Shown: positions 43,502 to 54,613 of the stretch, in pieces
Layout: every line of letters starts with the position of its first letter
Position numbering within the stretch: the stretch's first letter is position 1
Origin: Bolinopsis microptera
Lineage: Eukaryota > Ctenophora > Tentaculata > Lobata > Bolinopsidae
Assembly (NCBI RefSeq): GCF_026151205.1
Contig: NC_087082.1
Coordinates: forward strand, 18,011,401-18,075,400
Direction of reading: 5' to 3'
DNA: 64,000 bases
Notes under the pieces: generated by a model
The model's input: only the letters and a program-made list of their open reading frames with translations
Databases searched by the model: none
Told to the model about the DNA's origin: nothing
Program-made: the position numbers and the translations under genes

Positions 43502-43844
43502 AAAAATATGATCTATGATTTGAACCTTGCAGTTGCAAGTTGCAATCCCAGTTTATGTTTCACAGAGTCAATGCTCAAGGGTAAATTTGTTCAATGACTC
43601 TCAGACAAGGACTAAGATCAATCTTAGTGTGATATGAGCCAGTAGATGTGTTGCAGATCACTTCCTTCGCGTTTTCGTTCATTAAGACAAGGTCTTCGTT
43701 AATGCACGTGACAACATATTTGTAGTCGTCGGATTCAGCAATTTCAACCTGAAAATAATATCCTTGACTCACTGAGTGTGGATAGAAAATGGACTAATCT
43801 GTAAGTCAAAGTGTAATCAATTCGAGAAGATTAACATATTTATA
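43502..43844. repeat. 343-bp direct repeat flanking Penelope-like element, copy 2
   Basis: Partner of 39798-40140. It is contiguous on its high-coordinate side with the remaining introns and exons of the Ig-repeat gene, so this is the copy in its original setting. Confidence 0.9.
43575..43748 (-). CDS. Ig-repeat gene, terminal exon (second half of sushi/CCP domain)
   Basis: Phase 0 start after TTTTCAG at 43748; stop at 43575. VEIAESDDYKYVVTCINEDL, EVICNTSTGS and SPCL supply three of the four CCP cysteines; the first (RCKPP) is in the preceding exon. After the domain only RVIEQIYP remains, so no transmembrane helix or GPI signal is visible at this C-terminus. Confidence 0.75.
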   Translation of the reverse strand, partial: VEIAESDDYKYVVTCINEDLVLMNENAKEVICNTSTGSYHTKIDLSPCLRVIEQIYP

Positions 43845-43903
43845 TTCAAGTTTTAAACTGAGCTTTGTACCTAATATTAGTATTACATCTGTATAAAACT
43901 GAC

Positions 43904-44009
43904 CTTTTTCAAAAGTGTATTCGGAGGCGTACGAGGTGGTTTACAGCGTAGTTTGATCTTTAAGTTCGTCTCGTCAGTACTGAATTCGAATCCAGTCTCC
44001 AACTTGATC
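43904..44009 (-). CDS. Ig-repeat gene, exon with first half of sushi/CCP domain
   Basis: CTATCAG|GATC to AAAAAG|GTCAG. The first base completes an AG-split codon. Encodes IKLETGFEFSTDETNLKIKL, then RCKPPRTPPNTLLKK. C-x-P-P is a typical CCP opening. Confidence 0.7.
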
Positions 44010-44185
44010 CTGATAGTGATATGATGGGCCTTTGAATAAATTCAAAATATAAGTTGCTTGGCAATGGCCTTGACGGCAAAAGAATTAATGAACAAATCAT
44101 GTATAATCAAGACGAAATTTAAAATACGCCGTTGAATGGATCATTCAGGGAATTTCTAAGCTAGCGCAGTTCGAATGACTTAAAC

Positions 44186-44303
44186 CTGAAACTGTAATGA
44201 CCACCGTCACAAAAGTAAACGTCCTCTAAACGATGTGAGATTGTGTAGGGGCCCGATACTGCAGAGAAGTCTGGAAGGGATACTGGAATATTCTTATTCC
44301 CTT
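44186..44303 (-). CDS. Ig-repeat gene, split-domain exon
   Basis: TTTCTCAG|AAG to TTTCAG|GTTTAA. GNKNIPVSLPDFSAVSGPYT, then EDVYFCDGGHYSF, where VYFC fits the F-strand Cys of a divergent Ig fold. Phases (1 in, 2 out) match both neighbours. Confidence 0.7.
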
Positions 44304-44598
44304 CTGAGAAAGATTTCATTATAGTTACAAAACACAATTAACTTTAATTCTGTAAGAAACATATGTACATGAACCGACTGTCTCTAAATTTGTTATGCGT
44401 TATTTTACTTTATTAATATTATCAATTTATTTATAGTGTTGCAGCCAGCCGCAGCTATACTAGGCCTTCTGACTTCTGTTAGTATTCTCGTAGAAGTTCA
44501 AACTGCGGAACCATACGTCCATACAAATTAAATTTCTTAAAAAATACCAATGAATGTGAATTGTAACCGAAAAAGTACAACAAAGTACAATAACAAAC

Positions 44599-44775
44599 CT
44601 TTATAGTGAAGGAATACACTCGATGGCTTTATGTCTCCAAGGACTGACATTGTAAAGAATGCAGTCGACCTTTCAAAAACGGCCTTTACTTTTGAAATTG
44701 TTGCTTGAGCTGACTTAATGCATATCATGTCACATGTTTGCTGTTGACCCGAAAGGAAAATGACTGCTCTGTAGT
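44599..44775 (-). CDS. Ig-repeat gene, split-domain exon
   Basis: TTTCCAG|ACT to AAAG|GTTTG. DYRAVIFLSGQQQTCDMICI, then KVKAVFERSTAFFTMSVLGD. Phase 1-1. Possibly the first half of the domain completed by 44186-44303. Confidence 0.7.
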
Positions 44776-45024
44776 CTGGAAAAATAAAAATAAAATTGAC
44801 AAATTCAAATATAAAAACTCATTTTTTAATTTAATTTTGCATTCTGGGTTAAAACTTTATTAACTTATAAAGATATTTTATTTAATGTTCGATATAATCA
44901 AATAGGTCAAGTGCCTGTGAGCTGTGTAGATACAACGTACATAGTAAACAATAAAATTATACTAATTTAATTATACCTAACATCCTAAAATTAAATTATT
45001 GAAGAACCTATCGCATTTTTATAC

Positions 45025-45162
45025 CTGCAACATCGCTAGAAGTCAATCTCTGAATGAAGAGTTTGGTAGACATCACACCTTTATCATCGATTGGAGAGAT
45101 AAGTGTACGGTACTGCCACTGGTGATCCGATGGAAGACTTTCCCAATTTATTGACCCTCCAT
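45025..45162 (-). CDS. Ig-repeat gene, second half of Ig-like domain
   Basis: CTTCAAG|ATG to TTGCAG|GTATAA. NGGSINWESLPSDHQWQYRT, then GVMSTKLFIQRLTSSDVAG: the L-x-I-x-x-L-x-x-x-D-x-A/G pattern of Ig E-F strands. Confidence 0.75.
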
Positions 45163-45282
45163 CTTGAAGTGATTATTAAAGTTTTTCAGTTTTGATCATT
45201 CAAAAAGTATTATCATTAAAAAATTACTAACATGTAACTACGAACATAATTACTAATGTTGACTTAGATAACGCTTATTTAC

Positions 45283-45396
45283 TTCTTTTCTGCCATGTGA
45301 TCCTGACGTCGGATAAGTCTCTGGCAGTGAAATAAGTTGTCAAAATGGCTGGTCGTCCCACTGTTGCCAAAACTGGTGTTATGACAACTGCTTCAC
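45283..45396 (-). CDS. Ig-repeat gene, first half of Ig-like domain
   Basis: CGTTTAG|GTGAAG to AAGAA|GTAAAT. EAVVITPVLATVGRPAILTT, then RDLSDVRITWQKR, the A-C strands with the conserved Trp. Confidence 0.7.
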
Positions 45397-45726
45397 CTAA
45401 ACGACGAGAAAGTTTACAAATGATATCCCAGAAAAAAGACATATATAAATATCAGTATTACTCGAATTCCTTTATATTGTATCAATTATGATAGTATTCA
45501 TAATATTATTAATCATGCAAATCAATATATTATTTATTTCGTTATTCGAATCTTTCTTTGATTATGGAACACAATATTGCAGGGAAATAATCGGAGACCG
45601 ATCGTGAAAGTGTAGAAAATTAAATTATTGATGGAAATATCGAGTGGGAATCATTTTGAGGGCGTTGTGTCATTTTCCAAAGCATTAGGTAGAAAAGTTC
45701 AAAATAGTGTAGTGCTGTAGGAACAC

Positions 45727-45875
45727 AGAAATACTTGCCGAGCAACGAAAATTTCACTGTAACTGTAAGAGATTCTTGGACTGAATTCTGAATCCGAACT
45801 GAGTAATCACAAGTACCATGTTGTGAAACTAAATCATCTTTTGAGCGGGAGCCTCCTTCTATCATAGAATCAGAA
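45727..45875 (-). CDS. Ig-repeat gene, exon ending in YFC
   Basis: TTCAG|TTCTG to TTTCT|GTGTTC. SDSMIEGGSRSKDDLVSQHG, TCDYSVRIQNSVQESLTVTV, KFSLLGKYF plus Cys completed by the next exon. The donor at 45727 is weak but keeps phase 1 and restores the Y-x-C Cys; a donor at 45735 would break the frame. Confidence 0.6.
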
Positions 45876-46098
45876 CTGAAAATAATTGAATCAATGATTT
45901 AATCACCCCTCCTACCCTCCCCCCCCCCCCTTCCCTATAAGATAATTAGGGAGGAATAATGCATCATAACACATACTTCATCAGCCTTAAATCAACTTAG
46001 GTTAATTGTGTCCGTAAAAACGAAAGTAGGATGGAAGCTATTTTGTTTACTGATAAATAATTTTAATCTTAACTTTTACTTTCTAAAGATGTTCTCAC

Positions 46099-46178
46099 CT
46101 GCGAATGTGATAAACTTCGGTGAAGATTAACCCATCGGCTGAGATTTTTGAATCTGTCGATTTACTAACAGAGTTGAC
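46099..46178 (-). CDS. Ig-repeat gene, short exon
   Basis: ATCTCAG|GTC to CGCAG|GTGAGA, 80 bp, phase 0 in and 2 out. VNSVSKSTDSKISADGLIFT. Needed to keep the frame between its neighbours. Confidence 0.65.
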
Positions 46179-46293
46179 CTGAGATATCGATAGTTAGAAT
46201 TCAGTGTTATGTCTAGAACCTACGATCTTCACGAATGGTAGAACAAATGAAGCATGCCAGAAAATTTGTTTGAAATAATTAATTCTCACTCAC

Positions 46294-46454
46294 AAGATCA
46301 AGAGAGCAATCCAAATTCCTTGACAGCGGTGCTGAAGGTGCATGAGTTATGAAAGTCACCAAAGCTCCTGTATCTGGAGTCAGAACTATTAAATCGAGGT
46401 CACTGTCTATCCTTATTTCGTTCAGATGACTCATTGGTGTATTAACGATTTGTC
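46294..46454 (-). CDS. Ig-repeat gene, exon
   Basis: AACCCAG|GAC to GATCTT|GTGAGT. GQIVNTPMSHLNEIRIDSDL, then DTGALVTFITHAP. Phase 1 in, 0 out. Confidence 0.65.
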
Positions 46455-46603
46455 CTGGGTTCGAGAGTTTTTTTTAGTTAACAAAACTTTGAGGTTCTGC
46501 GTAGAGGTCATAAATCTTTAACTGACATGTTTCCACTTTAAAATGCTTTTATTTTTAATGAACTAATTTTAAAGGAAGCCTGTCTGAGAATTTCTTTCTT
46601 TAC

Positions 46604-46785
46604 CTGAGCTGTACTGGGCCCGACAATAAAGATTTCCAACAGCTGCTGTGGAGTGAGCAACTATGATTTTCCACTGGACTTTTGTAGTGCCATAAACTTT
46701 CTCCATCATTTTGAAGATGATAACATCATGGTGCTTATTATAGGTAAAACCTTTATTGTTTACAAACTTGCCATCCAACTTCCAC
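46604..46785 (-). CDS. Ig-repeat gene, second half of Ig-like domain
   Basis: Start set at AAG|GTGG (46785) because it keeps phase 2 and places RWKLDGKFV 12-14 residues after the Cys of the previous exon, the normal B-C strand spacing. It ends STAAVGNLYCRAQYSS and GTAAAG donor. The open frame continues upstream to 47000, but that part is intron in this model. Confidence 0.65.
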
Positions 46786-47013
46786 CTTCGTGTTTTGACA
46801 TTTTTAGTAAACATCGTATTATGATTTACCAGGACATTTAATTTGGATAGAAGTGAAATATAGATATATCTATCATGAAATTCTGGTAACCAGCATGAAA
46901 ACAAGCCACAATGTTTGGTCCATAATTTGTAAATGAGATTATTATGACTCACAAAATATTTTCCAATTAACTCTTCAGGCTGTCTAAGGCCTAAGCTCAT
47001 AGCATAAACTTAC

Positions 47014-47167
47014 CGCAAATTATTCAAAATAGAATTAGTCATGTTAAATGGTACGGAACAGGTGACTTCTGATTCAGTCCCTGAAATGCCCCACACAGAA
47101 TTGGGATATTGAGTCCCACTGACATTCACTCCAATCAAAATCACTTGGTTGCTCTGTAGAATTCGCT
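47014..47167 (-). CDS. Ig-repeat gene, first half of Ig-like domain
   Basis: ATCGCAG|AGC to TTGCG|GTAAGT. RILQSNQVILIGVNVSGTQY, then SGTESEVTCSVPFNM, with the B-strand Cys. Confidence 0.7.
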
Positions 47168-47309
47168 CTGCGATATGTGAGTTGTCAGTGTTATTCACGG
47201 ATATGTAAACAAATGAAAATCTCTATTTTCAGTGAAATAATGTTTATACCATATAATTGCTGCACTCTGCAAAAACAGAATAGTATATAATTGACAAAAT
47301 TAAGCTTAC

Positions 47310-47407
47310 TGCTCGTTGTTTCTGTGTAAAAGGATCTCCAGGCCCCAACTGTAGAGTTGCTTACAATGATGCTGATTACGGAGGTCTTTGGGGTGTTGAT
47401 AATATCC
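47310..47407 (-). CDS. Ig-repeat gene, exon
   Basis: CATAG|GGA to GAGCA|GTAAGC. RDIINTPKTSVISIIVSNST, then VGAWRSFYTETTS. The expected F-strand Cys is replaced (Trp-Arg-Ser), so this domain is divergent. Confidence 0.65.
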
Positions 47408-47527
47408 CTATGAGTAAAACATTTGAACAATGTTTGTAGTTAAATTCAAATCAGTTTATTTGTTATTTGATAGATATGGGTTAAAAACTATTTCAGTACA
47501 GCAAAATCCGCAGTAAAAGAAAAATAC

Positions 47528-47672
47528 CTGCAAGTTTTAGTCAAACACAGAGAGTCATTGTGCTTCCACCAAAAGTGTCCATCAGCAAACGAGAAGAAGA
47601 AATAAGAAGATTTCAGGTTGACTGTTGCTCCGTTGAAAGCTCTTATCTCTTGTTCTGGTGTCAGCGCTAAAC
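47528..47672 (-). CDS. Ig-repeat gene, first half of divergent Ig-like domain
   Basis: CAACAG|GTT to TTGCAG|GTATTT. GLALTPEQEIRAFNGATVNL, then DGHFWWKHNDSLCLTKTC. FWWK gives the conserved Trp; the B-strand Cys is missing. Confidence 0.7.
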
Positions 47673-48049
47673 CTGTTGGTGGATGCTATTACATATATTG
47701 AAACTCTTGAGATGATCACACAATGTGCACTACCTAGTCGGTTTTAAAATTTACGGTCACAATAAAAAATAAACGCGCTCACGAACGAAGAGTGCATAAA
47801 TTTTATCATGCATATTCATAGCTCACAATTTAAACCGTTCAGAATCAGATAATTTTCAATGAAATATTCTTTATACTCTTACTTGTCAAATAAATCGTTT
47901 TTGAAATCGATAGTGAATACAACCGACTTATTTAAATCATTCTACGCCTCGACTGAGTCTAATAACAAAAAAAGGATGCAATGTCTCTTTGATTTGTAAT
48001 CTTGTTTCGAAATTAGGATGAAATATTATAATCTGTTGATTTAGATTAC

Positions 48050-48196
48050 CATCGGTTTCTATTTTAACTTCCGAGTAAAAGTTATACTCTTGACCATGGG
48101 CGAAGACTATGCAAGTGTAAGAAGCAACTTCGTTGGGAGGGTCTAATCGTAAAATTGTTGTTGTTGTACTATTTTGTAAGGTTTCTTTTCTTGTCT
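48050..48196 (-). CDS. Ig-repeat gene, second half of Ig-like domain
   Basis: TTGCAG|AGA to GATG|GTAATC. ETRKETLQNSTTTTILRLDP, then NEVASYTCIVFAHG: the canonical D/E-x-x-x-Y-x-C. Confidence 0.8.
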
Positions 48197-48319
48197 CTGC
48201 AAAAAAAGTTAAAATGTTATATACGATATAATATTGATATCAATATTTACATAAGGGGGCACCAATGACCAAGCTCAAAGTAGTATTTCATAGAGTTACA
48301 CAAAAACTTGGAATTTAAC

Positions 48320-48432
48320 CTTCAAATATAGTATTTTGGTGTGACCAAGCAACTATCAATGTGTCGGTAGGAAAGATCACAGTACACTTCAATACTGCTG
48401 GGTCTCCTGTTCTAACAAAATCATCGGTTGTA
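48320..48432 (-). CDS. Ig-repeat gene, first half of Ig-like domain
   Basis: TTTCAG|TAC to GAAG|GTTAA. TTDDFVRTGDPAVLKCTVIF, then LIVAWSHQNTIFEG, with B-strand Cys and C-strand Trp. Confidence 0.8.
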
Positions 48433-48616
48433 CTGAAATAAGAAGTTGAATTAAATGGAAATTTAGGAAAATTGGAGTAGTTCAAAATTTAATACAACGA
48501 TATGAATATGATTGGTTGAATGGAGATTTCGGTTTAAGAAGGTATTATTTAATTCTACGAATTCTTTTATTTGCGCAATATTAAATAAGATTTTTGAACT
48601 ACATTATTAAACGTAC

Positions 48617-48772
48617 CGAACTGTGAAGGTCTTCAGAAGCACCGAGGTATCATCATATTGATCTTTTTCTCCTACTGAAATCCTACATGTGAATAGTTGA
48701 TCGCCTAACAAAGTCACGTCAGCTAAAAGGATCATAGTCGACTCCTTCATCCCATCCATTAGTGCTCCATCA
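48617..48772 (-). CDS. Ig-repeat gene, second half of Ig-like domain
   Basis: GATCAG|TGA to TTCG|GTACG. DGALMDGMKESTMILLADVT, then LLGDQLFTCRISVGEK. The F-strand FTC is present. Confidence 0.8.
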
Positions 48773-48917
48773 CTGATCAATTGAAGGAGTAAGTAATCCA
48801 ACAACATCTACATTTTGCAACAAATTATAAAATAGCGATACATCATATATTTGTATTAGGATCTCAAATCTTCTATCATTTCAATTATCTGTATATTCCA
48901 GTAATATAAAAGATTAC

Positions 48918-49074
48918 CTGACAGTCAAGTCAGAAATGTCTGAATCATGAGAGAAAAGTGTTCCTTTGTTGTCCACCCACTGAATATGTATCAGATTGGC
49001 AGCTGATCCTTTTATTGAACAAGTCAACGTTGATGCAGTACCTGCTAGCACGTCATAGCTTTTCACCCTTATCT
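48918..49074 (-). CDS. Ig-repeat gene, first half of Ig-like domain after the array
   Basis: TTTCAG|AGA to GTCAG|GTAATC. EIRVKSYDVLAGTASTLTCS, then NLIHIQWVDNKG. It accepts the phase 1 end of the last array exon, marking the switch from one-exon to two-exon Ig domains. Confidence 0.8.
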
Positions 49075-49242
49075 CTGAAATTAATACATCCAAATATAAA
49101 ACAATTTGCAGTTACTTAAAATACTACAATTTATGATTTATAATCCACGATGATTTTTTGCTGCAAGATTCCAATACGTCCTTAAATAAATAACTGTATT
49201 GCAAAATGAGTAATGACACTGTTTGGCATTTCAAGAACATAC

Positions 49243-49533
49243 CATAAACGTTTAGATTGACGGTGGTATCCGAGTGGCTGAAATTAGGTAATGAACCGGA
49301 AGTGACTCTGCAAGAGTAGGCAGTATCTTCGTTGACAAGGGTCCCGTCTACAGCAAGAGTTGATGTCTGTCTCCCTCCAGAGTGGCTTCCTTGGACAGGG
49401 GTGAACTTTTCAGCTGGAACTGGTCCCGTACTAGTCCGCCAAGTTACTGTTGCTGTTTCAATAATTCCAGTGATAACACAGGATATCGATGTGCTAGAAC
49501 CTTTCTTTGCTTCTTTGTTAACTGGTTCAACGT
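49243..49533 (-). CDS. Tandem Ig exon 17 (3'-most of the array)
   Basis: 291 bp, phase 1-1. Most divergent array member: KEAKKGSSTSISCVITGIIE, SHSGGRQTST, YSCRVTSGSLPNFSHSD. Cys-Trp-Cys core intact. It contains no Met, so simple ATG-based ORF searches miss it. Confidence 0.88.
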
Positions 49534-49713
49534 CTGAAGTAAGTTTTGGTAAATGTATATTTACAAATTTATAACTCTCGAATAATATAAATATGTTTTT
49601 GTTCTTATAATGACATCAATTGAAAGTTTGTTGTAAGACAAAAAATCGTATGGATACAAAAATTTGCCTTGCAAAATAACTTCACTTTCAGTTATGGAGG
49701 TTAAAGAACATAC

Positions 49714-50004
49714 CATAAACGTTTAGATTGACAGTGGTATCAGAGAAATTGGAATCAGGTAAAGATCCGGAAGTGACTCTGCAAGTGTAGGCAGTATCTT
49801 CGTTGACAAGAGTTCCATCTACGGCAAGAGTTGATGTCTGTGTGCCTGCAAAGTTACTTCCTTGGGTAGGGACGAGCTTATCGCCTGGAACAGGTCCTGT
49901 ACTTGTTCGCCAAGTCACTAGTGCTGTTTCTGTTATGCCAGTGATGATACAAGAAATCGTTGCGTAAGAGCCTTTCTTCACTTCTGTGTTAACTGATTCA
50001 ACGT
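49714..50004 (-). CDS. Tandem Ig exon 16
   Basis: Variant residues: TETALVTWRTSTGPVPGDKL and VPTQGSNFAGTQ. It is separated from exon 17 by an intron of about 180 bp and from exon 15 by about 170 bp. Confidence 0.9.
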
Positions 50005-50174
50005 CTGAAATGAGTTTTGGTACATTTACAAATTCTACAATTTATAACCGACGGATCATGAAATCATTTTCTTGTACTGATGTGAATTGGAATATAGAGG
50101 AAGGATAGAAATTCGTTCATGAATCGAAAAATTGATTGTAAGATTTATACTGCATTAGCGTTTGAAGAACATAC

Positions 50175-50465
50175 CATAAACGTTTAGATTGACAGTGGTA
50201 TCAGAGAAGTTGGAATCAGGTAAAGATCCGAAAGTGACTCTGCAAGTGTAGGCAGTATCTTCGTTGACAAGAGTTCCTTCTACAGCAAGAGTTGATGTCT
50301 GTGTCCCTGCAGAGTTACTTCCTTGGACAGGGGTGAACTTTTCAGCTAAAACTGGTCCTGTACTAGTTCGCCAGGTCACTGCTGCTGTTTCTGTTATGCC
50401 AGTGATGATACAAGAAATCGTTGCGTAAGAGCCTTTCTTCACTTCTGTGTTAACTGATTCAACGT
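50175..50465 (-). CDS. Tandem Ig exon 15
   Basis: Variants: GPVLAEKFTPVQ, AVEGTLVNED, CRVTFGSLPD. Its upstream intron (on the minus strand) holds the 3.2-kb LINE at 50502-53710. Confidence 0.9.
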
Positions 50466-50501
50466 CTGAAATGAGTTTTGGTACATTTACTAATTCCACA
50501 A

Positions 50502-53500
50502 ATAATAATAATAATAACATAATAATAACAAAGTATTTATATCCCGCTCATATTAGCAACTAGTAACCAAGAATGGTACTAGCTACTAATGTCAGAGCGG
50601 CTGTCCAAACAAAGATAAAACTTTAATAATTTAGAATTCTCCAACAAAAAATTCTCAATTTCCTTTAAACCGCTTATTAGTAACACTAACGTCTAAAAAC
50701 TATATTATACGACAGACATGGTGGTACAATCAGACATCAGATGGAATAAACTATAAGAGAAAAATAATAATCTCGACACATAATGGTTACATTTATTTAT
50801 TCAAAAGAATTTAATTAATTGAACTTCATTATACACTCTTCTTTATTTGGAGATCAAAACAACAAACACAAACTGAGGCCTGCATCCCCGTCAATACCAC
50901 ACAATCATTTAATGAGTTGCTCAAGGTAGTAGACCAGGCCGACGGATCCCCAGTCCGATTTCCCTGAGTATTGTCGCACCCAATTAAGGGAACTCGCACA
51001 CTACATCACCCTGTACCCAACAGCTTGCAAGCAAGCTGCCGTTCACCCACCGGTTCACTGAGGTACAGGTAGATTGCCGAAGCATGTGCTACCAACTCTG
51101 CAATCATGTGGTACTGGCCAAAGATACAGGTTTATAAAAATAAAAAATAAAAACAAGCCAGGGCATGGCAAATGGCAGTCTAGTCTCTCCGGACTCCGTG
51201 TAAGTGTAACTATACACACAACTCATGACAGTTAAAAAATCCCATGGAATAATCTACAAACTAAGGCCAGGTTCTAGGAACTTTCTAAAAAAGAACACAA
51301 ATATAAATACGACTAGGTATGTTTATGATTATTGAAAAAATGGGTTTTTAAAGCCCGTTTAAAAGTATCAATGTTGTTAGCTTTTCTTACCGTATACGGT
51401 AGCAAGTTCCAGAGTTTTGGGGCTGCGTTGCTAAACCTCTTATCACCTAGCCTGATTTTACTGGGTCTACTAACCTTAAACCTTAAGTCATCACCAGACA
51501 GTTGCCGTGTTTTAGAATATGCTGCCTGGGAGTCAATCTGAAGAAGTTCAGACAGATATGGTGGTGCTTGGCTGTACATAACCTTATACGCCAGAAGACA
51601 AATCTTGAAACTTATTCGTTCTTCAATGGGGAGAATGTGTGCTTTTTTGTAGTATTCAAGAAGATCTACATCACGGTCATCGATGTTATAGATGAATCGT
51701 ATTCCAGCATTCAGTACAGATTTGAGCTTTTTCAGTGACTTTATCGGTAGGCAAACATACAGTGCATTACAGTAGTCAAGCTTCGATATAACCAGTTGCT
51801 TCACTAGCATAACTTTTAAACTTTCATCAAGATAACATCGTATTCTCTTCAGATTAGTTAATGCCCACATTGACTTCTGTTTAACATTGTTTAGCTGTCT
51901 TTCCATGGTAAGAGCTGGGTCTAGTTTGACTCCTAAACTCTTCCAATTGTCACCGACACATTCTGTTGGCATCACTTCCTACTCCCAAAATTAACAGAAA
52001 TTTGATTCTGTCCAAATTCTCTAAGAACCAAAGGCTTCCCAATGACTAGTAGCTCTGTTTTTGACTCATTAAGTTTCATATAATTTTCAAGCATCCAGGC
52101 CCTTATTTCATCAAGGCAGGCATTGATCTTAATTTTCATTTCACTTAGTTCTCCAGGTATTAGGGGTTCAAAAGAAATGTAGAGCTGCGAGTCATCTGCA
52201 TATTATAGCTGAATACGAATACCATATTTAGCAGCTATCTTCTGAAGTTGTTTAATGTACAGGATGAACAGAATCGGTCCAAGCAAAGATCCCTGAGGCA
52301 CTCCAAAAAGAAGACACATTACATCAGATACCTCCTGACCAACTTTGACATTGAACGATCTTGCATGAAGATAATCCTCAAACCAGCTGTTAGCTTTACC
52401 TGTGATTCCAAAATCAGCTAAGAGTTTTCTGATAAGTATCTTATGATCTATTGTGTCGAAAGCTGCTGAAAGGTCTAGCAGGACCAGTGTCACAATTCTA
52501 CCCTGCTCAATTTCCCCAAGAATGTCATCAGTCATTTTCACTAATAAAGTTTCACAGCTATGTTTTGGTCTATAACCAGACTGAACTGGACAATGAAGAT
52601 TTTCTGCATCCAAGTATTCGTTGAGTTGACTGAGTACGTACTTTTCAAGGATTTTGGACATAACCGGGAGATTTGAAACTGGTCTATAGTTTTTTAGACA
52701 GTCAGGATCTGCTCCATCCTTTTTGAGGGTGGGTCTGACCACTGCTCTCTTAAGATCTGATGGAAACTTAGCAGTTTCAATGGAAAGGTTGACGATGTAG
52801 CAGAGAAATGGTGCTAGTTCTTTAATGCAGTGTTTCAGGAGAAACATGGGTATTGGATCTAAGTCACAGAACTTATTTGACATACTTTTCACCAGGGTTT
52901 CCATCTCGGACACTTCTACTGCTTTAAAAGTCTCTAACTTTGACTCCTTTTTATCACCTCTTGGGTTTTCCTGGGGTTCGGCCGGTACATCACGAAGGTT
53001 TTCAATTGAGGACCGGATGTTTTCCACTTTTCCAGAAAAGAAAGCTTTTAGATCATCTGCAACTTCCTTGGGATTTCCAGATGGCATACTTGTTTGAGAA
53101 TTACCCAACAAGCGATTGACTTTCTTGTAAAGGGATTTAATATCACCTGATGAAGCTGTGATAGAGTTTCTATAACATCCCTTTCTTTTTTCAAACTCCA
53201 TACCCTGAAGTTTATCCCGAAGTCCTACGTACGCTGATTTAAGTCCTTTTCCAGACCTCCAAGCTCTCTTTGCTCTTCTTCTCTTTCTTCTCACTTCTCT
53301 CAGCTCTTCATCAATCCAGGGAGTTTCATTAGCTTTCACTTTCCTGTCCACTCCTGGGCAATGGGTGTCCATAAGGCTCGAAAGAACCTCATTGTACTGT
53401 GTAACAGCTTCGTCTAGTGACCAGTCAAAGTTTCCTTGGCACAGAGATGAGTTCTTCAAACTTTCTCTAAAAATGTTTTTGTCAAGATCTTTAAAATTTC

Positions 53501-53710
53501 GGTAATTGACCTTTTTCCAAATCATCTTGGGTTTCTTACCGCAGTGATACTCCAAATCAAAATGAACCAGAAAGTTGTCGGATAGTTGTTCCTGATTTGG
53601 TCACAGAAACTGGGCCCATTCTGGACCTAAGGTTTTCTGTAGAGAGTATAAGGTCAATTGTACCACCTTGTTCATGCGTTGGTACAATAGGCATGATTTG
53701 ATAAAGGTCA
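50502..53710 (-). mobile_element. CR1/L2-like LINE inserted in the Ig array
   Basis: A minus-strand element bounded by near-identical aattccacaa (50492-50501) and aattctacaa (53711-53720), a candidate 10-bp target duplication of the array intron. It carries the end of the endonuclease domain (GGTIDLILSTENLRSRMGPV near 53640), the RT, and a ~800-bp 3' UTR. The 3' end is a TTATTA-type microsatellite, as in CR1/L2 LINEs that lack poly(A). The 5' end is truncated inside the endonuclease. Confidence 0.85.
51313..53555 (-). pseudogene. LINE reverse transcriptase, disrupted
   Basis: Frame 52203-53555 has VVRPTLKKDGADPDCLKNYR, PVSNLPVMSKILEKYV, LVLLDLSAAFDTIDH (motif A) and VPQGSLLGPILFILYI (motif B). 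A single TAA sits immediately before YADDSQLYISFEP (motif C), which remains readable in frame to about 51978. A +1 shift then leads to frame 51313-51975 (VGDNWKSLGVKLDPALTMER, then LPIEERISFKICLLAYKVMY). So one stop and one frameshift inactivate an otherwise well-preserved ORF. Confidence 0.88.
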
Positions 53711-53853
53711 AATTCTACAATTTATAACCGACGGATCATCAAATCAATTCCTTGTATGCTGATGTAAATTGGAATATGGAGGAAGGATAGAAATTCGTTC
53801 ATGAATCGAAAAATGGATTGCAAAATAACTGCATTAGCGTTTAAAAAACATAC

Positions 53854-54144
53854 CATAAACGTTCAGATTGGCAGTGGTATCAGAGAAGTTGGAATCAGGT
53901 AAAGATCCGGAAGTGACTCTGCAAGTGTAGGCAGTATCTTCGTTGACAAGAGTTCCGTCTACGGCAAGAGTTGATGTCTGTGTCCCTGCAGAGTAACTTC
54001 CTTGGACAGGATTGAACTTTTCAGCTGGTACTGGTCCTGTACTAGTTCGCCAGGTCACTGCTGCTGTTTTTGTTATGCCAGTGATGATACAAGAAATTGT
54101 TGCGTAAGAGCCTTTCTTCACTTCTGTGTCAATTGATTCAACGT
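53854..54144 (-). CDS. Tandem Ig exon 14
   Basis: Variants: GITKTAAVTW, EKFNPVQGSYSAGT, DTTANLNVYG. Its upstream intron carries an extra gaattcgcca insertion (54169-54178). Confidence 0.9.
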
Positions 54145-54322
54145 CTGAAATGAGTTTTGGTACATTTACGAATTCGCCAAATTCTACAATTTATAACCGA
54201 CGGATCATCAAATCAATTCCTTGTAAACTGATGTAAATTGGAATATGGAGGAAGGATAGAAATTCGTTCATGAAGCGAAAAATGGATTGCAAAATAACTG
54301 CATTAGCGTTTAAAGAACATAC

Positions 54323-54613
54323 CATAAACGTTCAGATTGACAGTGGTATCAGAGAAGTTGGAATCAGGTAAAGATCCGGAAGTGACTCTGCAAGTGTAGG
54401 CAGTATCTTCGTTGACGAGAGTTCCGTCTACAGCAAGAGTTGATGTCTGTGTCCCTGCAGAGTTACTTCCTTGGACAGGAGTGTACTTTTCAGCTGGAAC
54501 TGGTCCTGTACTAGTTCGCCAGGTCACTGCTGCTGTTTCTGTTATGCCAGTGATGATACAAGAAATTGTTGCGTAAGAGCCTTTCTTCACTTCTGTGTTA
54601 ACTGATTCAACGT
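54323..54613 (-). CDS. Tandem Ig exon 13
   Basis: Consensus except EKYTPVQ. It is 460 bp from exon 12. Confidence 0.92.

Noticed and set aside
46786-47000. Upstream part of the 143-codon open frame as exon
   Set aside because: Including it would leave an intron of under 30 bp or break the phase with 47014-47167; the AAG|GTGG start restores Ig spacing.
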